The notes under the pieces were generated by a model that made no database searches, was not told where the DNA came from, and worked only from the letters and a program-made list of their open reading frames with translations. Made by a program: the position numbers and the translations under genes. This document shows, piece by piece, positions 18,306 through 26,017 of a stretch of 28,711 bases of DNA. This DNA is from Kocuria sp. (GTDB lineage Bacteria > Actinomycetota > Actinomycetes > Actinomycetales > Micrococcaceae): contig JAKDJD010000029.1 in assembly GCA_030454085.1 (NCBI GenBank), positions 1 through 28,711 of the forward strand, in the 5' to 3' direction. Every line of letters begins with the position of its first letter. Positions within the stretch are counted from its first letter, which is position 1.

Positions 18306-19835
18306 CTACACGATCGTGCCGACGCGTCGTGACCGCCTGAAGACTCGACGCGTGGAGGGGTCGATGAACATGATGTACAGCCCGTACAGCAGTGCCACCA
18401 CGGCCGCCACGAGCCGGCCCATGTTGATGTCGAGGCTCAAGTACGGGAAAACATCCAACTGGTCGGATACGGCCCACATCATGAAGAACAGAGTGGTCAG
18501 CAAGAAGAAATCCACGTGCCAGTCCGAACGGATCCCCGTGGCGGCAAAGAAAGGGATCAACCACACCACGTACCAGGCCTGAATCATTGGGTTGAGGATG
18601 ACGACGAGGGTCAGGGCGATGGTCAGCCGCCGGATCAGCTTTTCGTCCCGGCCGACGAATGCGAGCACCGCGGCGCCCAGAACACCGACCATCTGGCCGA
18701 CCTTCTGCACCAGGGACTGCAAGTCACCACCGGGCAGCCCCAGCGAATCACCCCACAACCGCATCAGGAATCCCGCCAGCCCGACGGGGGCGTACCAGAT
18801 CCAGACGCCGCCGGTCGTCGTCAGCGCTCCGACCCAGTCGAAGCCGAAGCCGTTCGCAAGCCCCATGAGCCAGAGTTCAAGCAGGGCCACCCCGGCGGTC
18901 AGGAACCAGAAGAGGAAGCGACGGGGCCAGGAGGCACCGCGGCCCGCCCACAGCAGGCCCACGAAAGGAAGGATCAGCAAGGCAATCGGCTTGACCGCGA
19001 CGGCCAAGGTCGTGAGCGTGATCCCGCCGAGCCCCCCGGCGGTGTTACGCCACCGGGCCGCCACGTAGACAGCGGCCATCATGAGGCCGATCATCAGGGC
19101 ATCGTTGTGCGCCGAGACCACGAAGTGCACCAGAAACATGGGGTTGGCCAGGCACAGCCAGCAGGCCCGCGTGGGATTCACGCCGTGCAATGCGGCGAGC
19201 TTGGGCAGGAAGTAGGCAATCAGTCCCACCCCGATGAGGGCGACGAACCGAAAAAGATAGAAACCGACGTCGGGCGAATCCCCGGCGATCCCGACGACCA
19301 CGCCCTCGATCCAGAGAAAGACCGGGCCGTACGGCGGCGGAGACTGGCTCCAGAGTTGGTCCGCACCGTTCTGGAGAAAGTTGTTGACCGAGGAAACGCC
19401 CGACTCGTAGGGGTTGAGCCCTGACTGGTACACGCGCCCTTGCGCAAAGTACGAGTAGACGTCACGGCTGAACAGCGGTATCGCCGCCATCAGTGGGACG
19501 GACCAGGAAATGATCGCGGCCGTGACCCATTTCTTCGCAGATTTGCTGGCCCAGTCGACTTTCTGGCTCAACCGCATCCACTCGCGGGTCAGGGCCATCG
19601 CGCCGATCGAGGTCACGATGATGCACATGACGACGGCACCATCCGTGTACCGCAGGGAAATGATCCACGGGTGCAACCGCAGGGACGAGATGGGCGCGAG
19701 CCACCCGATGCCGAAAGACCCGAACATCAGCAGAACAGAACCGATCGTGCCCATGATCACGGTCCTGAGCGGGCTTCGTTGCACGAACCGAGGTTCCCGG
19801 TTGCGCCGTTTCCGAAGCATCGCGCTATGGCTCAA
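18306..19835 (-). CDS. Polyprenol-phosphate-mannose-dependent alpha-1,6-mannosyltransferase, MptA/B type
   Basis: This integral membrane glycosyltransferase (GT-C fold, about 12-13 membrane segments, 509 residues) uses lipid-linked mannose outside the membrane to extend the alpha-1,6 mannan chain of lipoglycans such as lipomannan. The first large loop holds the family hallmark SRDVYSYFAQGRVYQSGLNP and then SPPPYGPVFLWIEG. The acidic residue there is the expected catalytic base. The segment HNDALMIGLM and the C-terminal NPMIQAWYVVWLIPFF also fit MptA/MptB. I chose TTG at 19835 because AAAGGGGG lies just upstream; the ATG at 19820 has no ribosome site at normal distance. It diverges from orn. 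Whether it acts as MptA or MptB cannot be told here. Confidence 0.85.
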   Translation of the reverse strand: MSHSAMLRKRRNREPRFVQRSPLRTVIMGTIGSVLLMFGSFGIGWLAPISSLRLHPWIISLRYTDGAVVMCIIVTSIGAMALTREWMRLSQKVDWASKSAKKWVTAAIISWSVPLMAAIPLFSRDVYSYFAQGRVYQSGLNPYESGVSSVNNFLQNGADQLWSQSPPPYGPVFLWIEGVVVGIAGDSPDVGFYLFRFVALIGVGLIAYFLPKLAALHGVNPTRACWLCLANPMFLVHFVVSAHNDALMIGLMMAAVYVAARWRNTAGGLGGITLTTLAVAVKPIALLILPFVGLLWAGRGASWPRRFLFWFLTAGVALLELWLMGLANGFGFDWVGALTTTGGVWIWYAPVGLAGFLMRLWGDSLGLPGGDLQSLVQKVGQMVGVLGAAVLAFVGRDEKLIRRLTIALTLVVILNPMIQAWYVVWLIPFFAATGIRSDWHVDFFLLTTLFFMMWAVSDQLDVFPYLSLDINMGRLVAAVVALLYGLYIMFIDPSTRRVFRRSRRVGTIV

Positions 19836-19969
19836 GCTTCCCCCTTTGTGCTGTGGTCTCGTGCCGGAAGTCCGCCGGAACTCGGGCAAGACTTCGATCG
19901 ATTTTACAGGTCCCGCACTGCCGGCGCGGACTCTTAGGCACGATCGAAGCGGAGAGGTAGGTTGGGAGC

Positions 19970-20587
19970 GTGTCAAAAACGAATGAACGCATAGTATGGA
20001 TCGACTGCGAGATGACCGGTCTCGATCTGGAGCGGGACGCTTTGATCGAAGTCGCGGTTCTCATTACCGATGCCGAGCTCACCATTCTGGACGAGGGTCT
20101 CGACGTGCTCATCAAGCCTGAGCCGGAAGCGCTGGAGCAGATGAACGATTTCGTGCGGAATATGCACACGACGTCGGGACTGCTCGAGGAGCTCGACCAG
20201 GGGCTGACCATGGAGGAAGCCGAGCACCAGGTGCTCGAGCACATCCGCAAGCACGTCCCGGAGGCCGGCAAGGCTCAGTTGGGCGGCAACTCGATCGGTA
20301 CCGACAAAACCTTTCTCTCACGGGACATGCCCAAGGTCATCGAGCACCTCCACTATCGAGTGATCGATGTATCGACCATCAAGGAGTTGTCCCGTCGCTG
20401 GTACCCGCGTGCGTACTACCAGGCACCGGCCAAGACGGGTAACCACCGCGCACTGGGAGACATCAAGGACTCGATCGTGGAGCTCCAGTACTACCGCGAG
20501 GCGGTTTTCGTTCCGCAACCGGGACCGAGCTCCGAGGACGCCCGAGAGATCTCCCGCCGCTTCTCTCCCGACCAGTCGGAGGACTGA
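19970..20587 (+). CDS. orn: Oligoribonuclease (DEDDh exonuclease)
   Basis: Orn degrades the 2-5 nucleotide RNA fragments, including pGpG, left by other nucleases and is often essential in actinobacteria. The 205-residue protein has all five catalytic residues: D12 and E14 in WIDCEMTGLDL, D112 in GNSIGTDKTFL, H159 in TGNHRALGD, and D164. The segment IDVSTIKELSRRWYP is typical. The start is GTG at 19970 with GGGAG directly upstream. It has a short acidic C-terminal extension (SPDQSED). It diverges from the mannosyltransferase and is followed by tRNA-His. Confidence 0.97.
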   Translation: MSKTNERIVWIDCEMTGLDLERDALIEVAVLITDAELTILDEGLDVLIKPEPEALEQMNDFVRNMHTTSGLLEELDQGLTMEEAEHQVLEHIRKHVPEAGKAQLGGNSIGTDKTFLSRDMPKVIEHLHYRVIDVSTIKELSRRWYPRAYYQAPAKTGNHRALGDIKDSIVELQYYREAVFVPQPGPSSEDAREISRRFSPDQSED

Positions 20588-20637
20588 GCTCGACCCCGCG
20601 GGTGTGAGAGTTCTCACTGGGGTCTCATTGCTTCGAA

Positions 20638-20667
20638 TTGGCACCCCTGGCGGGGCTCATGTAAGCT
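20638..20667 (+). promoter_or_regulatory. Sigma-70-type promoter of tRNA-His
   Basis: TTGGCA (20638-20643) and TAAGCT (20662-20667) are 18 bases apart, 39 bases before the tRNA 5' end. Confidence 0.6.
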
Positions 20668-20706
20668 CTAATTCGTTGTCCGATTGCTGATCGGGCACCG
20701 ATTCTT

Positions 20707-20783
20707 GGTGGGCGTAGCTCAGTCGGCAGAGCGCCTGGTTGTGGTCCAGGAGGTCGCGGGTTCAAACCCCGTCGCTCACCCCA
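20707..20783 (+). tRNA. tRNA-His (anticodon GUG)
   Basis: Acceptor stem GTGGGCG/CGCTCAC, plus the extra G at -1 (20707) pairing with C73 as required for tRNA-His. The anticodon loop is TTGTGGT (anticodon GTG) and the T arm is CGGGTTCAAACCCCG. The CCA end is encoded, unlike the other tRNAs in this window. Confidence 0.97.
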
Positions 20784-20787
20784 GATA

Positions 20788-20842
20788 AACGAGGTGTGAA
20801 CCCACCGCTGGTCATCCAGTCAGGGTTCGCACCTCGTTTTCG
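20788..20842. terminator. Bidirectional terminator between tRNA-His and ecfT
   Basis: AACGAGGTGTGAACCC pairs with GGGTTCGCACCTCGTT in a 16-base-pair stem with one G-U pair, and the loop itself contains a small CTGG/CCAG hairpin. TTTT follows on the plus strand. It lies between convergent transcription units, so it can serve both. Confidence 0.85.
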
Positions 20843-20873
20843 TATCCGCGCCGCCTTGTCCGTGACCTGGCCT

Positions 20874-21485
20874 TCAGTCTTCGTCCGACCCACCCAAGCC
20901 CCTCGCTTCCAGGGCGTCGCCGACTTGGTCTGCGTGCTGCAGAGTAAGCACGAGGACAGGCATGACCCAAGCCCACGGCGCAATGCGCACTCCCCTGGCC
21001 TTCTGCGCGTCCCTCACCTCCTTGACGATCCCTCCGAGCTGATTGACAGATGTCAACGTCAAAGCCATGGCGAGGCCTATCCGTTCCGGGTTCACGCCAA
21101 ATCGTCGAAATGGCCCCAGGACACGCTCGCAGGTTTCGATCATCCCCTGGACCGGTGTGGTTCGGGTGACGACCTGAGCGAGCAGAATAATCGCCAAGAC
21201 CCGCACGGTGTTGCGGACAGCGTCGAGCGGCTCGAGGAATATCGCCTGAGTCACCGCCAGAAAAGCAAGGATCAGCAGGAGTCCGCGCAGATCTTTGAAG
21301 AACAGCCGCATTCCGAGCCCCGCAACCGCATATGCAACCGGTGCGATGCCCAGGCACACGCCGATCGTCCACCATGTCGCCGGTGCGAAGGAAAGCCCGA
21401 GGGCGATGAGGGCGAACGACAAGAGCTTGCCGCCCACAGGCATCTTGTGAACGGGGCTGCTTCCCGGAGAGTAGAGGGAAATCAA
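20874..21485 (-). CDS. bioN: ECF transporter transmembrane subunit EcfT (BioN)
   Basis: EcfT is the membrane coupling protein of an energy-coupling-factor transporter, joining the ATPase to the substrate-binding subunit BioY. The 203-residue protein has 4-5 membrane segments. Both Ala-Arg-Gly signature motifs are present: KARGVRIAPWAW and EARGLGG near the C-terminus. The N-terminus ISLYSPGSSPVHKMP is typical of BioN. I chose TTG at 21485, which overlaps the ecfA stop as TTGA and implies translational coupling. Another TTG lies seven codons upstream. It is the last gene of the five-gene bioY operon. Confidence 0.92.
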   Translation of the reverse strand: MISLYSPGSSPVHKMPVGGKLLSFALIALGLSFAPATWWTIGVCLGIAPVAYAVAGLGMRLFFKDLRGLLLILAFLAVTQAIFLEPLDAVRNTVRVLAIILLAQVVTRTTPVQGMIETCERVLGPFRRFGVNPERIGLAMALTLTSVNQLGGIVKEVRDAQKARGVRIAPWAWVMPVLVLTLQHADQVGDALEARGLGGSDED

Positions 21486-22174
21486 GCCAGAATCCGTTCG
21501 TAGCAATCAATCACGTGCGCCGGGTCGCCCTGTTCCGCAAGCGAGCCGTCGGCGATCAGCACGGCCTGATCACACTGTCTGGCCAAGTCGAGGTCATGCG
21601 TCACGAGGAGCACCTGTGGGGCCGCCGGTTCGAGCAATCCTCGCGCGATGATGCGTCGATGCCGTGCGTCCAACAGACTGGTTGGCTCGTCAGCGATGAT
21701 CAGATCAGGTTCGCCGACCAGCACGGAGCACAGCGCCAGACGCTGCATCTGGCCACTCGAGAGTGCATGGCACGGGCGATCCGCCAGGTCTTCGAGCTCG
21801 TGTTCTCGGATGGCCTCCTCGACTCTGGCCGAGATCTCCTCCCGAGACAGTTTTCTTCCTCGGAGCGTGAGCGCGATGTCCTCGCGCACCGTGGGCATAA
21901 TGGTCTGCGCTCCGGGATTCGCGAACACGAATCCTACGGCGCGCCGCAAGCGCTTGGCCTGCCCGACGGTGTCGATGCCGTTGACGGCGACCTTTCCGGC
22001 CGTAGGCTGAACGAGCCCGGCGATGGCTTTGGTGAGCGTGGATTTCCCGGAACCGTTCTCCCCGATGATGGCGATGCGTGGTGCGTCGAGGTCGGCCGTG
22101 ACCGAGTCGAGCAGGAGGACGCGCCCCTCTGGCCCCTCGACTTCGACCGTGAGGTTGTCGATGGTGATGCTCAT
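21482..22174 (-). CDS. bioM: ECF transporter ATPase subunit EcfA (BioM)
   Basis: This 230-residue ABC ATPase powers biotin uptake. Walker A GENGSGKS is at 38-45, the Q-loop region is FANPGAQTIMPTV, the signature LSSGQMQRLAL, Walker B DLIIADEPTSLLD, and the switch histidine lies in LLVTHD. A single ATPase gene is present, so it should act as a homodimer, as in BioMNY. The ATG at 22174 overlaps the thiolase stop as ATGA. The longer reading frame upstream is the thiolase gene in another frame. It is translationally coupled on both sides. Confidence 0.94.
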   Translation of the reverse strand: MSITIDNLTVEVEGPEGRVLLLDSVTADLDAPRIAIIGENGSGKSTLTKAIAGLVQPTAGKVAVNGIDTVGQAKRLRRAVGFVFANPGAQTIMPTVREDIALTLRGRKLSREEISARVEEAIREHELEDLADRPCHALSSGQMQRLALCSVLVGEPDLIIADEPTSLLDARHRRIIARGLLEPAAPQVLLVTHDLDLARQCDQAVLIADGSLAEQGDPAHVIDCYERILA

Positions 22175-23292
22175 GCGTTGTACTCCAGGATCATGGTGGC
22201 GCCCATACCGCCTCCAATGGCACATGTCGTGAGCCCTCGCGCTCCCGGACCTTCTACCGATAGCCGGTGCATGAGGGTCCCCAGGGCGATGGCCCCCGAG
22301 GCGCCCCAGGGGTGACCCAGAGCGAGCGCTCCTCCGCGGGCGTTGACTCGAGGATCGATGACGTCGCCGGTGGCGAGGTGAAAGGGATCGAGGAAGGCGA
22401 TGACTTGGGCGGCGAATGCCTCGACGACCTCGATGACGTCCATGTCGTCCATCGTGAGCCCAGCGTGGGCAAGGGCCCGCTGAGTGGCCTCGACCGGGGC
22501 GAGCCCCGGGAGCGCTGGGTCGCCGCCGGTCAGGGTCGACGCGATGATGCGCCAATGTGGTCCGTCGGTCGATTCAAGGGGCGTGACGGCCACGCCCGCG
22601 GCCCCGTCCGAGATACGGGCGGTCGTCCCGGGCGTCACGGTAGCGTGCTCCGCGCCGATGATGGGCGAAAATCTCCTCAGGCTTTTTGCTGTGAGTCGCC
22701 GCGGGCCATCGTCGACGATTCGGGCGCGCCGATCGCTCCCCACCACGTGGCTCGTTTCCCGCGCCCGATGCTGCTCCGAGGCCAGGGCAAGCCTGTGACT
22801 CCGGAGGACGTAGCCTTCTTGCCTTTCTCGGGAGATCCTCGTGATGTGGGCCAGAGCGTCGGCTGCCTCGATCATGTCCGGGTCGGGAAACCCTCGGGGC
22901 GCGAAGGGGGCTCGGTCGAAGGGCACGCCGTCATAGGAACGCGTGGGAGCCGTCGAGGCCGATTCGGCCCCGCCCGCGAAGATCGTGTTCCCGGTCGCGG
23001 CGACTTGGTGGGCAGCCTGCTGAACGGCTGCCAGGCCCGAGCCGCATTGGACGTCTATCCCCCACCCGACGCAGCTTTCCCCGAAACCTGCCGCAAGGGC
23101 CGCATTGCGTCCCAGGTTCCCGCCCGGCCCAGTGCAGTTGCCGAGCATGACGCCGTCGGGGGCTCGACCCAAGTCCGTCGTCAGGTCGGCCAGGACCGCG
23201 GCGGCGAGTTCTTCGACGCGGTAGTGGGCAAGGGCTCTCGAGCGCGCGGTGATGGGGGTTCGACGGGTCGCGGTCAGCGCTGCGTGGGGCAT
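22171..23292 (-). CDS. Thiolase-family acyl-CoA acyltransferase within the biotin-uptake operon
   Basis: The 373-residue thiolase catalyses reversible joining or cleavage of acyl-CoA units. The nucleophile C83 lies in DVQCGSGLAA. H327 lies in GHPWGASG and the second catalytic C357 in CAIGGGMG. The usual NEAFA motif reads VEAFA, so the conserved asparagine is replaced. The core is a little shorter than the usual 390-400 residues. The ATG at 23292 has AGGA nearby. It lies 28 bases after the ligase and overlaps ecfA by four bases. Position and partners parallel B. subtilis YhfS. Its substrate is unknown; a role in making or salvaging a biotin precursor such as pimelate is inferred from context only. 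Confidence 0.9.
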   Translation of the reverse strand: MPHAALTATRRTPITARSRALAHYRVEELAAAVLADLTTDLGRAPDGVMLGNCTGPGGNLGRNAALAAGFGESCVGWGIDVQCGSGLAAVQQAAHQVAATGNTIFAGGAESASTAPTRSYDGVPFDRAPFAPRGFPDPDMIEAADALAHITRISRERQEGYVLRSHRLALASEQHRARETSHVVGSDRRARIVDDGPRRLTAKSLRRFSPIIGAEHATVTPGTTARISDGAAGVAVTPLESTDGPHWRIIASTLTGGDPALPGLAPVEATQRALAHAGLTMDDMDVIEVVEAFAAQVIAFLDPFHLATGDVIDPRVNARGGALALGHPWGASGAIALGTLMHRLSVEGPGARGLTTCAIGGGMGATMILEYNA

Positions 23293-23320
23293 GGTGTTCC
23301 TGGGGCGAGTCTGGGGAGTC

Positions 23321-24469
23321 TCATCGGAGTTCCTCGAATTCTTCGGGCGTCGGTCTGCGAATCTTGCCGGAACCGGTACGCGGCAATCGGGTTGTCGTCT
23401 TCCACCGACGCGGAATGTGTGCGGGGGTCAGTTGCGCTCTGGCGTTTTTCTTGACGCGTTCCAGAAGGTCGGCTGTGTCCCTGCGGTCGGTTTCGAGGGC
23501 GGCGACAACGAGTTGTCCGGCCCGTTCGTCCGGAACGCCGATGACGGTTGCGGCTTCTACCCCGTGGACCGAGGCCAGGACTTCCTCGACGTCGTTCGGA
23601 CGGACGGTGGCGCCAGCGGTCTGTATCGCGTCGTCGCTCCGGCCGCGGAGACTGAGTCGGCCGTTGCGTATGACAGCGCGATCCCCGACCGTTGCCCAGG
23701 CTCCTCGGATTCGATAGGTGCCGCCGGTTCCGAGCACGGCCAACGCCCGCTGGTCGGTTCGTGCCCAGAGGACGCCGTCCCGGATCCGGAGGTCCACACC
23801 CGGGAAGGCCCGCAGGCCGTCGCCGTCGTCGATCGCTACCATGGACAGCTCGGCAGCCCCGAAGTACCCCAGCACGCGGATGCCGTGGTGCTCTGCTCGA
23901 TGGCGCAATTGCTGGGGCAACCGGTCTCCGCCCACGAATGCCGCCCGTATTCGGGTGGGGTGCCCGGCATCGAGCAGGTCGACGAGGTCACGCAGGTGCC
24001 ATGGCGTCCCGTGCAGAATCGAGACGTTCCCGATGTCTCCAGGACCCATGCGGTACTTCACCGGCGTGTTGAAGCGGAATCCGGTGTGCGCCGCGTGGGA
24101 GGCGGCGTAGGAGGCCATCGACGAGACCGGGTGGGCCGCGATCAGCATGGTGTCCGCGGGGGTCAGTTCGCCCCACTCGTCGAGGAACGGATAGGAAATA
24201 TCCCACGATTGCTGGGTTCTCAGAATGGTCCGCGGACAACCGGTGCTGCCTGACGTCAATGCCGCCCATTCAGCCTCGTAAGGAATGATCGCGCCGGTCG
24301 CGTGCTCGACGACGCCCCGCCACTGGTCTTGGCCCCACCGTTCGTCTCCGATCAGCGGGATGGCGCCTGCCCGCCGTACAGCGAGAGCTTCGTGCAGCAC
24401 CCGTTCGTGGTCGCGGTCTCGGAGCGGGCGGACACGGGTGGCGAGGCCAGATTCCAGCCGGCGCGTCAC
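23321..24469 (-). CDS. Short AMP-forming acyl-CoA ligase (ANL family) in the biotin-uptake operon
   Basis: This member of the adenylate-forming family would activate a carboxylic acid to acyl-AMP and then acyl-CoA. The P-loop-like motif TSGSTGCPR is at residues 72-80 (Arg where most have Lys), the adenine-binding region is GYFGAAELSMVA, the hinge region GRSDDAIQTAGATVRPNDVEEVL, and the catalytic lysine K369 lies in PRTGSGKIRR. The length is 382 residues; the segment before the P-loop is only ~70 residues instead of 150 or more, so much of the usual N-terminal domain is missing. GTG at 24469 overlaps the bioY stop as GTGA. The frame upstream of it is bioY in another frame, so the shortness is real. 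It resembles YhfT of B. subtilis in context. Confidence 0.88.
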   Translation of the reverse strand: MTRRLESGLATRVRPLRDRDHERVLHEALAVRRAGAIPLIGDERWGQDQWRGVVEHATGAIIPYEAEWAALTSGSTGCPRTILRTQQSWDISYPFLDEWGELTPADTMLIAAHPVSSMASYAASHAAHTGFRFNTPVKYRMGPGDIGNVSILHGTPWHLRDLVDLLDAGHPTRIRAAFVGGDRLPQQLRHRAEHHGIRVLGYFGAAELSMVAIDDGDGLRAFPGVDLRIRDGVLWARTDQRALAVLGTGGTYRIRGAWATVGDRAVIRNGRLSLRGRSDDAIQTAGATVRPNDVEEVLASVHGVEAATVIGVPDERAGQLVVAALETDRRDTADLLERVKKNARAQLTPAHIPRRWKTTTRLPRTGSGKIRRPTPEEFEELR

Positions 24470-25059
24470 TGGTGGAAGGCCCTCGGGTAGGCCTTCCACA
24501 GCCCCATGGTCACGATGCTCGCGATGACGGCCTTGATCAGGTCTCCGGGCAGGAAAAGCAGGGAGGCAGTGAAGGTCTGGCCCAGTGACATGCCGGTCAC
24601 CGCTGCTTGAACGGGGATTCCGATGACGTAAAGAGTGATCATTCCGCCCAGGATGCACCCGGCGAATGCTTTCAACCAGGTCGGTCGCCCCGACCCCGAT
24701 CGAACAACGAGGCCGACGACGGCCGCGCCGACGACCCAGGCGATCATGTAACCCGCGCTCGGGCCCACGAATACGCCCAGTCCTCCGCGCCCTCCGGAGA
24801 GAAGAGGCAAGCCCATCGCGACGAGGGCAAGGAATAGGAACATCGACAGGGCTCCCCTGCGGGCTCCGAGTACCGCGCCGGCCACCATGACACCCAGGGT
24901 CTGCGCCGTGATCGGCACGAGCCCGGGCAAAGGGATATTTCCCGGCAGCCCCAGGACAGCGACCAATGCCGCGAAAACCGCGATATAAGCGATCGAATGC
25001 GCTACTGACGTCGATTGCACGGTTGCGGTCGGGCGGGCCCCTCCGGGTAGTGAATTCAC
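24466..25059 (-). CDS. bioY: Biotin-specific ECF substrate-binding membrane protein BioY
   Basis: BioY is the integral membrane S-component that captures biotin. The 197-residue protein has six predicted membrane segments. The family landmarks are PLPGLVPITAQTLGVMVAG, LGARRGALSMFLFLALVAMGLP, FVGPSAGYMIAW and LFLPGDLIKAVIA. I chose GTG at 25059, because GGAGGAG lies just upstream; the ATG at 25071 overlaps that ribosome site. It is the first gene of an operon with an acyl-CoA ligase, a thiolase, bioM and bioN. A BioQ-like operator lies 75 bases upstream. Confidence 0.95.
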   Translation of the reverse strand: MNSLPGGARPTATVQSTSVAHSIAYIAVFAALVAVLGLPGNIPLPGLVPITAQTLGVMVAGAVLGARRGALSMFLFLALVAMGLPLLSGGRGGLGVFVGPSAGYMIAWVVGAAVVGLVVRSGSGRPTWLKAFAGCILGGMITLYVIGIPVQAAVTGMSLGQTFTASLLFLPGDLIKAVIASIVTMGLWKAYPRAFHQ

Positions 25060-25133
25060 TGTCTCCTCCATATCGTGCCCGGCCTGTTCGGATCGCCGGA
25101 TGTCCGGGAGCTCCGATGACCGTCGCGTGATTT

Positions 25134-25146
25134 TGAACAGTGTTCA
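25134..25146. promoter_or_regulatory. BioQ-like operator ahead of bioY
   Basis: TGAACAGTGTTCA is a perfect TGAAC-N3-GTTCA palindrome. It matches the 13-bp motif I recall for the TetR-type biotin repressor BioQ of Corynebacterium (TGAAC-N3-GTTAC). A -10-like TAACCT on the minus strand directly abuts it, so a bound repressor would block transcription. Confidence 0.7.
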
Positions 25147-25195
25147 GGTTATCCGATAGCACGTCACTCCGCCGCATCGGAGGACGGCCAACGAG

Positions 25196-26017
25196 TCAGC
25201 TGTCCGACTCCAGCATGAAGGGATCCCCTGTGGGTGCCTTGGCATCCCCGTTCTCGACCGTAATCCCGAAGGCGGCAACGGAGCTCAGGTCCTGGTCCGT
25301 CATGGTCGTCAGATCACCGCCCGAGTTCTTGCCCTCGTCGTTCGTGCCGCCCGAGAGCGTTCCCGATCCGACCACATTGTGGTCCTTGTCCAGGAGCCAG
25401 AGCATGTAGACCTTGCCCTCCGGCAACGGCGGCATGTCCGACGTCGAAACCCCAGCCATGTTGTGGGACGCGGAATACATCACGGAGATATTGGCTCCGT
25501 CCATGGTTCCCTTGGCCAGGGAGACGTCCGACGCCGACGAGATCTGGTCCAGAACCGATGGCGACTCAGTCTTCGACCCGGATTCGGACTCGGCCGCAGA
25601 GAGCGCGGACCGCGTCTCATCTGCCTGACGCTTCTGGTCCATTCCCCACACACCGGCCACGACGGCCAGGGCCGCGCAAGCAGCGGCGACGGTCACGGGC
25701 GCCATGCCCCAGCGTCGTCGGGCCCGACCACGCGCGCCGGATGCGGGCGCCTCCGAGCTCTCAACGGGTTCGGGTGGTGCGGAGGGACCGACCTGTTCTG
25801 TCGTAGCAACCTGCCGCATGAGATTTTCTTTGAGGCGGGCAGGCGGCTCTTCGGGCGCGACCGCCTTCCCCAAGCGTGCCCCGACCAGGGCCCATTCCGC
25901 GGCGAGATCTTTTTCGGCCCGGCCTGCCCGAGCCTCGAAACGTTCATTCTCCTCGGGATCGAGTGCGTTGAGGGAGTACGCAGCTGCGTCGTCCACGGCG
26001 TTCTCATCCGATTTCAT
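25196..26017 (-). CDS. rskA: Anti-sigma-K factor, RskA family
   Basis: RskA is a single-pass membrane protein whose cytoplasmic N-terminus holds SigK inactive until the protein is proteolysed. The 273-residue protein has an N-terminal anti-sigma domain (1-75, with AAAYSLNALDPEENERFE typical of the family). A Pro/Ser-rich linker follows, then one membrane helix at 105-126 and an extracytoplasmic RskA domain. That domain includes DMPPLPEGKVYMLWLLDKD, and the tail contains SVAAFGITVENGD. The ATG at 26017 has GGGAGG six bases upstream. It overlaps the end of sigK by 14 bases, so the two are translationally coupled. Confidence 0.95.
   Translation of the reverse strand: MKSDENAVDDAAAYSLNALDPEENERFEARAGRAEKDLAAEWALVGARLGKAVAPEEPPARLKENLMRQVATTEQVGPSAPPEPVESSEAPASGARGRARRRWGMAPVTVAAACAALAVVAGVWGMDQKRQADETRSALSAAESESGSKTESPSVLDQISSASDVSLAKGTMDGANISVMYSASHNMAGVSTSDMPPLPEGKVYMLWLLDKDHNVVGSGTLSGGTNDEGKNSGGDLTTMTDQDLSSVAAFGITVENGDAKAPTGDPFMLESDS

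Noticed and set aside
22175..22555. Upstream extension of the ecfA frame
   Set aside because: It overlaps the thiolase C-terminus, which has clear catalytic motifs. The ABC protein begins MSITIDNLTVE with an ATGA overlap.
20874..25059. Novel defence or mobile system around the ligase-thiolase pair
   Set aside because: All neighbours are biotin transporter parts with tight translational coupling and a biotin-type operator; no integrase, toxin or nuclease gene is present.
24470..25177. Extension of the acyl-CoA ligase frame upstream by 236 residues
   Set aside because: The same DNA encodes BioY in another frame, and the extension is Arg/Gly/Pro-rich without ANL motifs.
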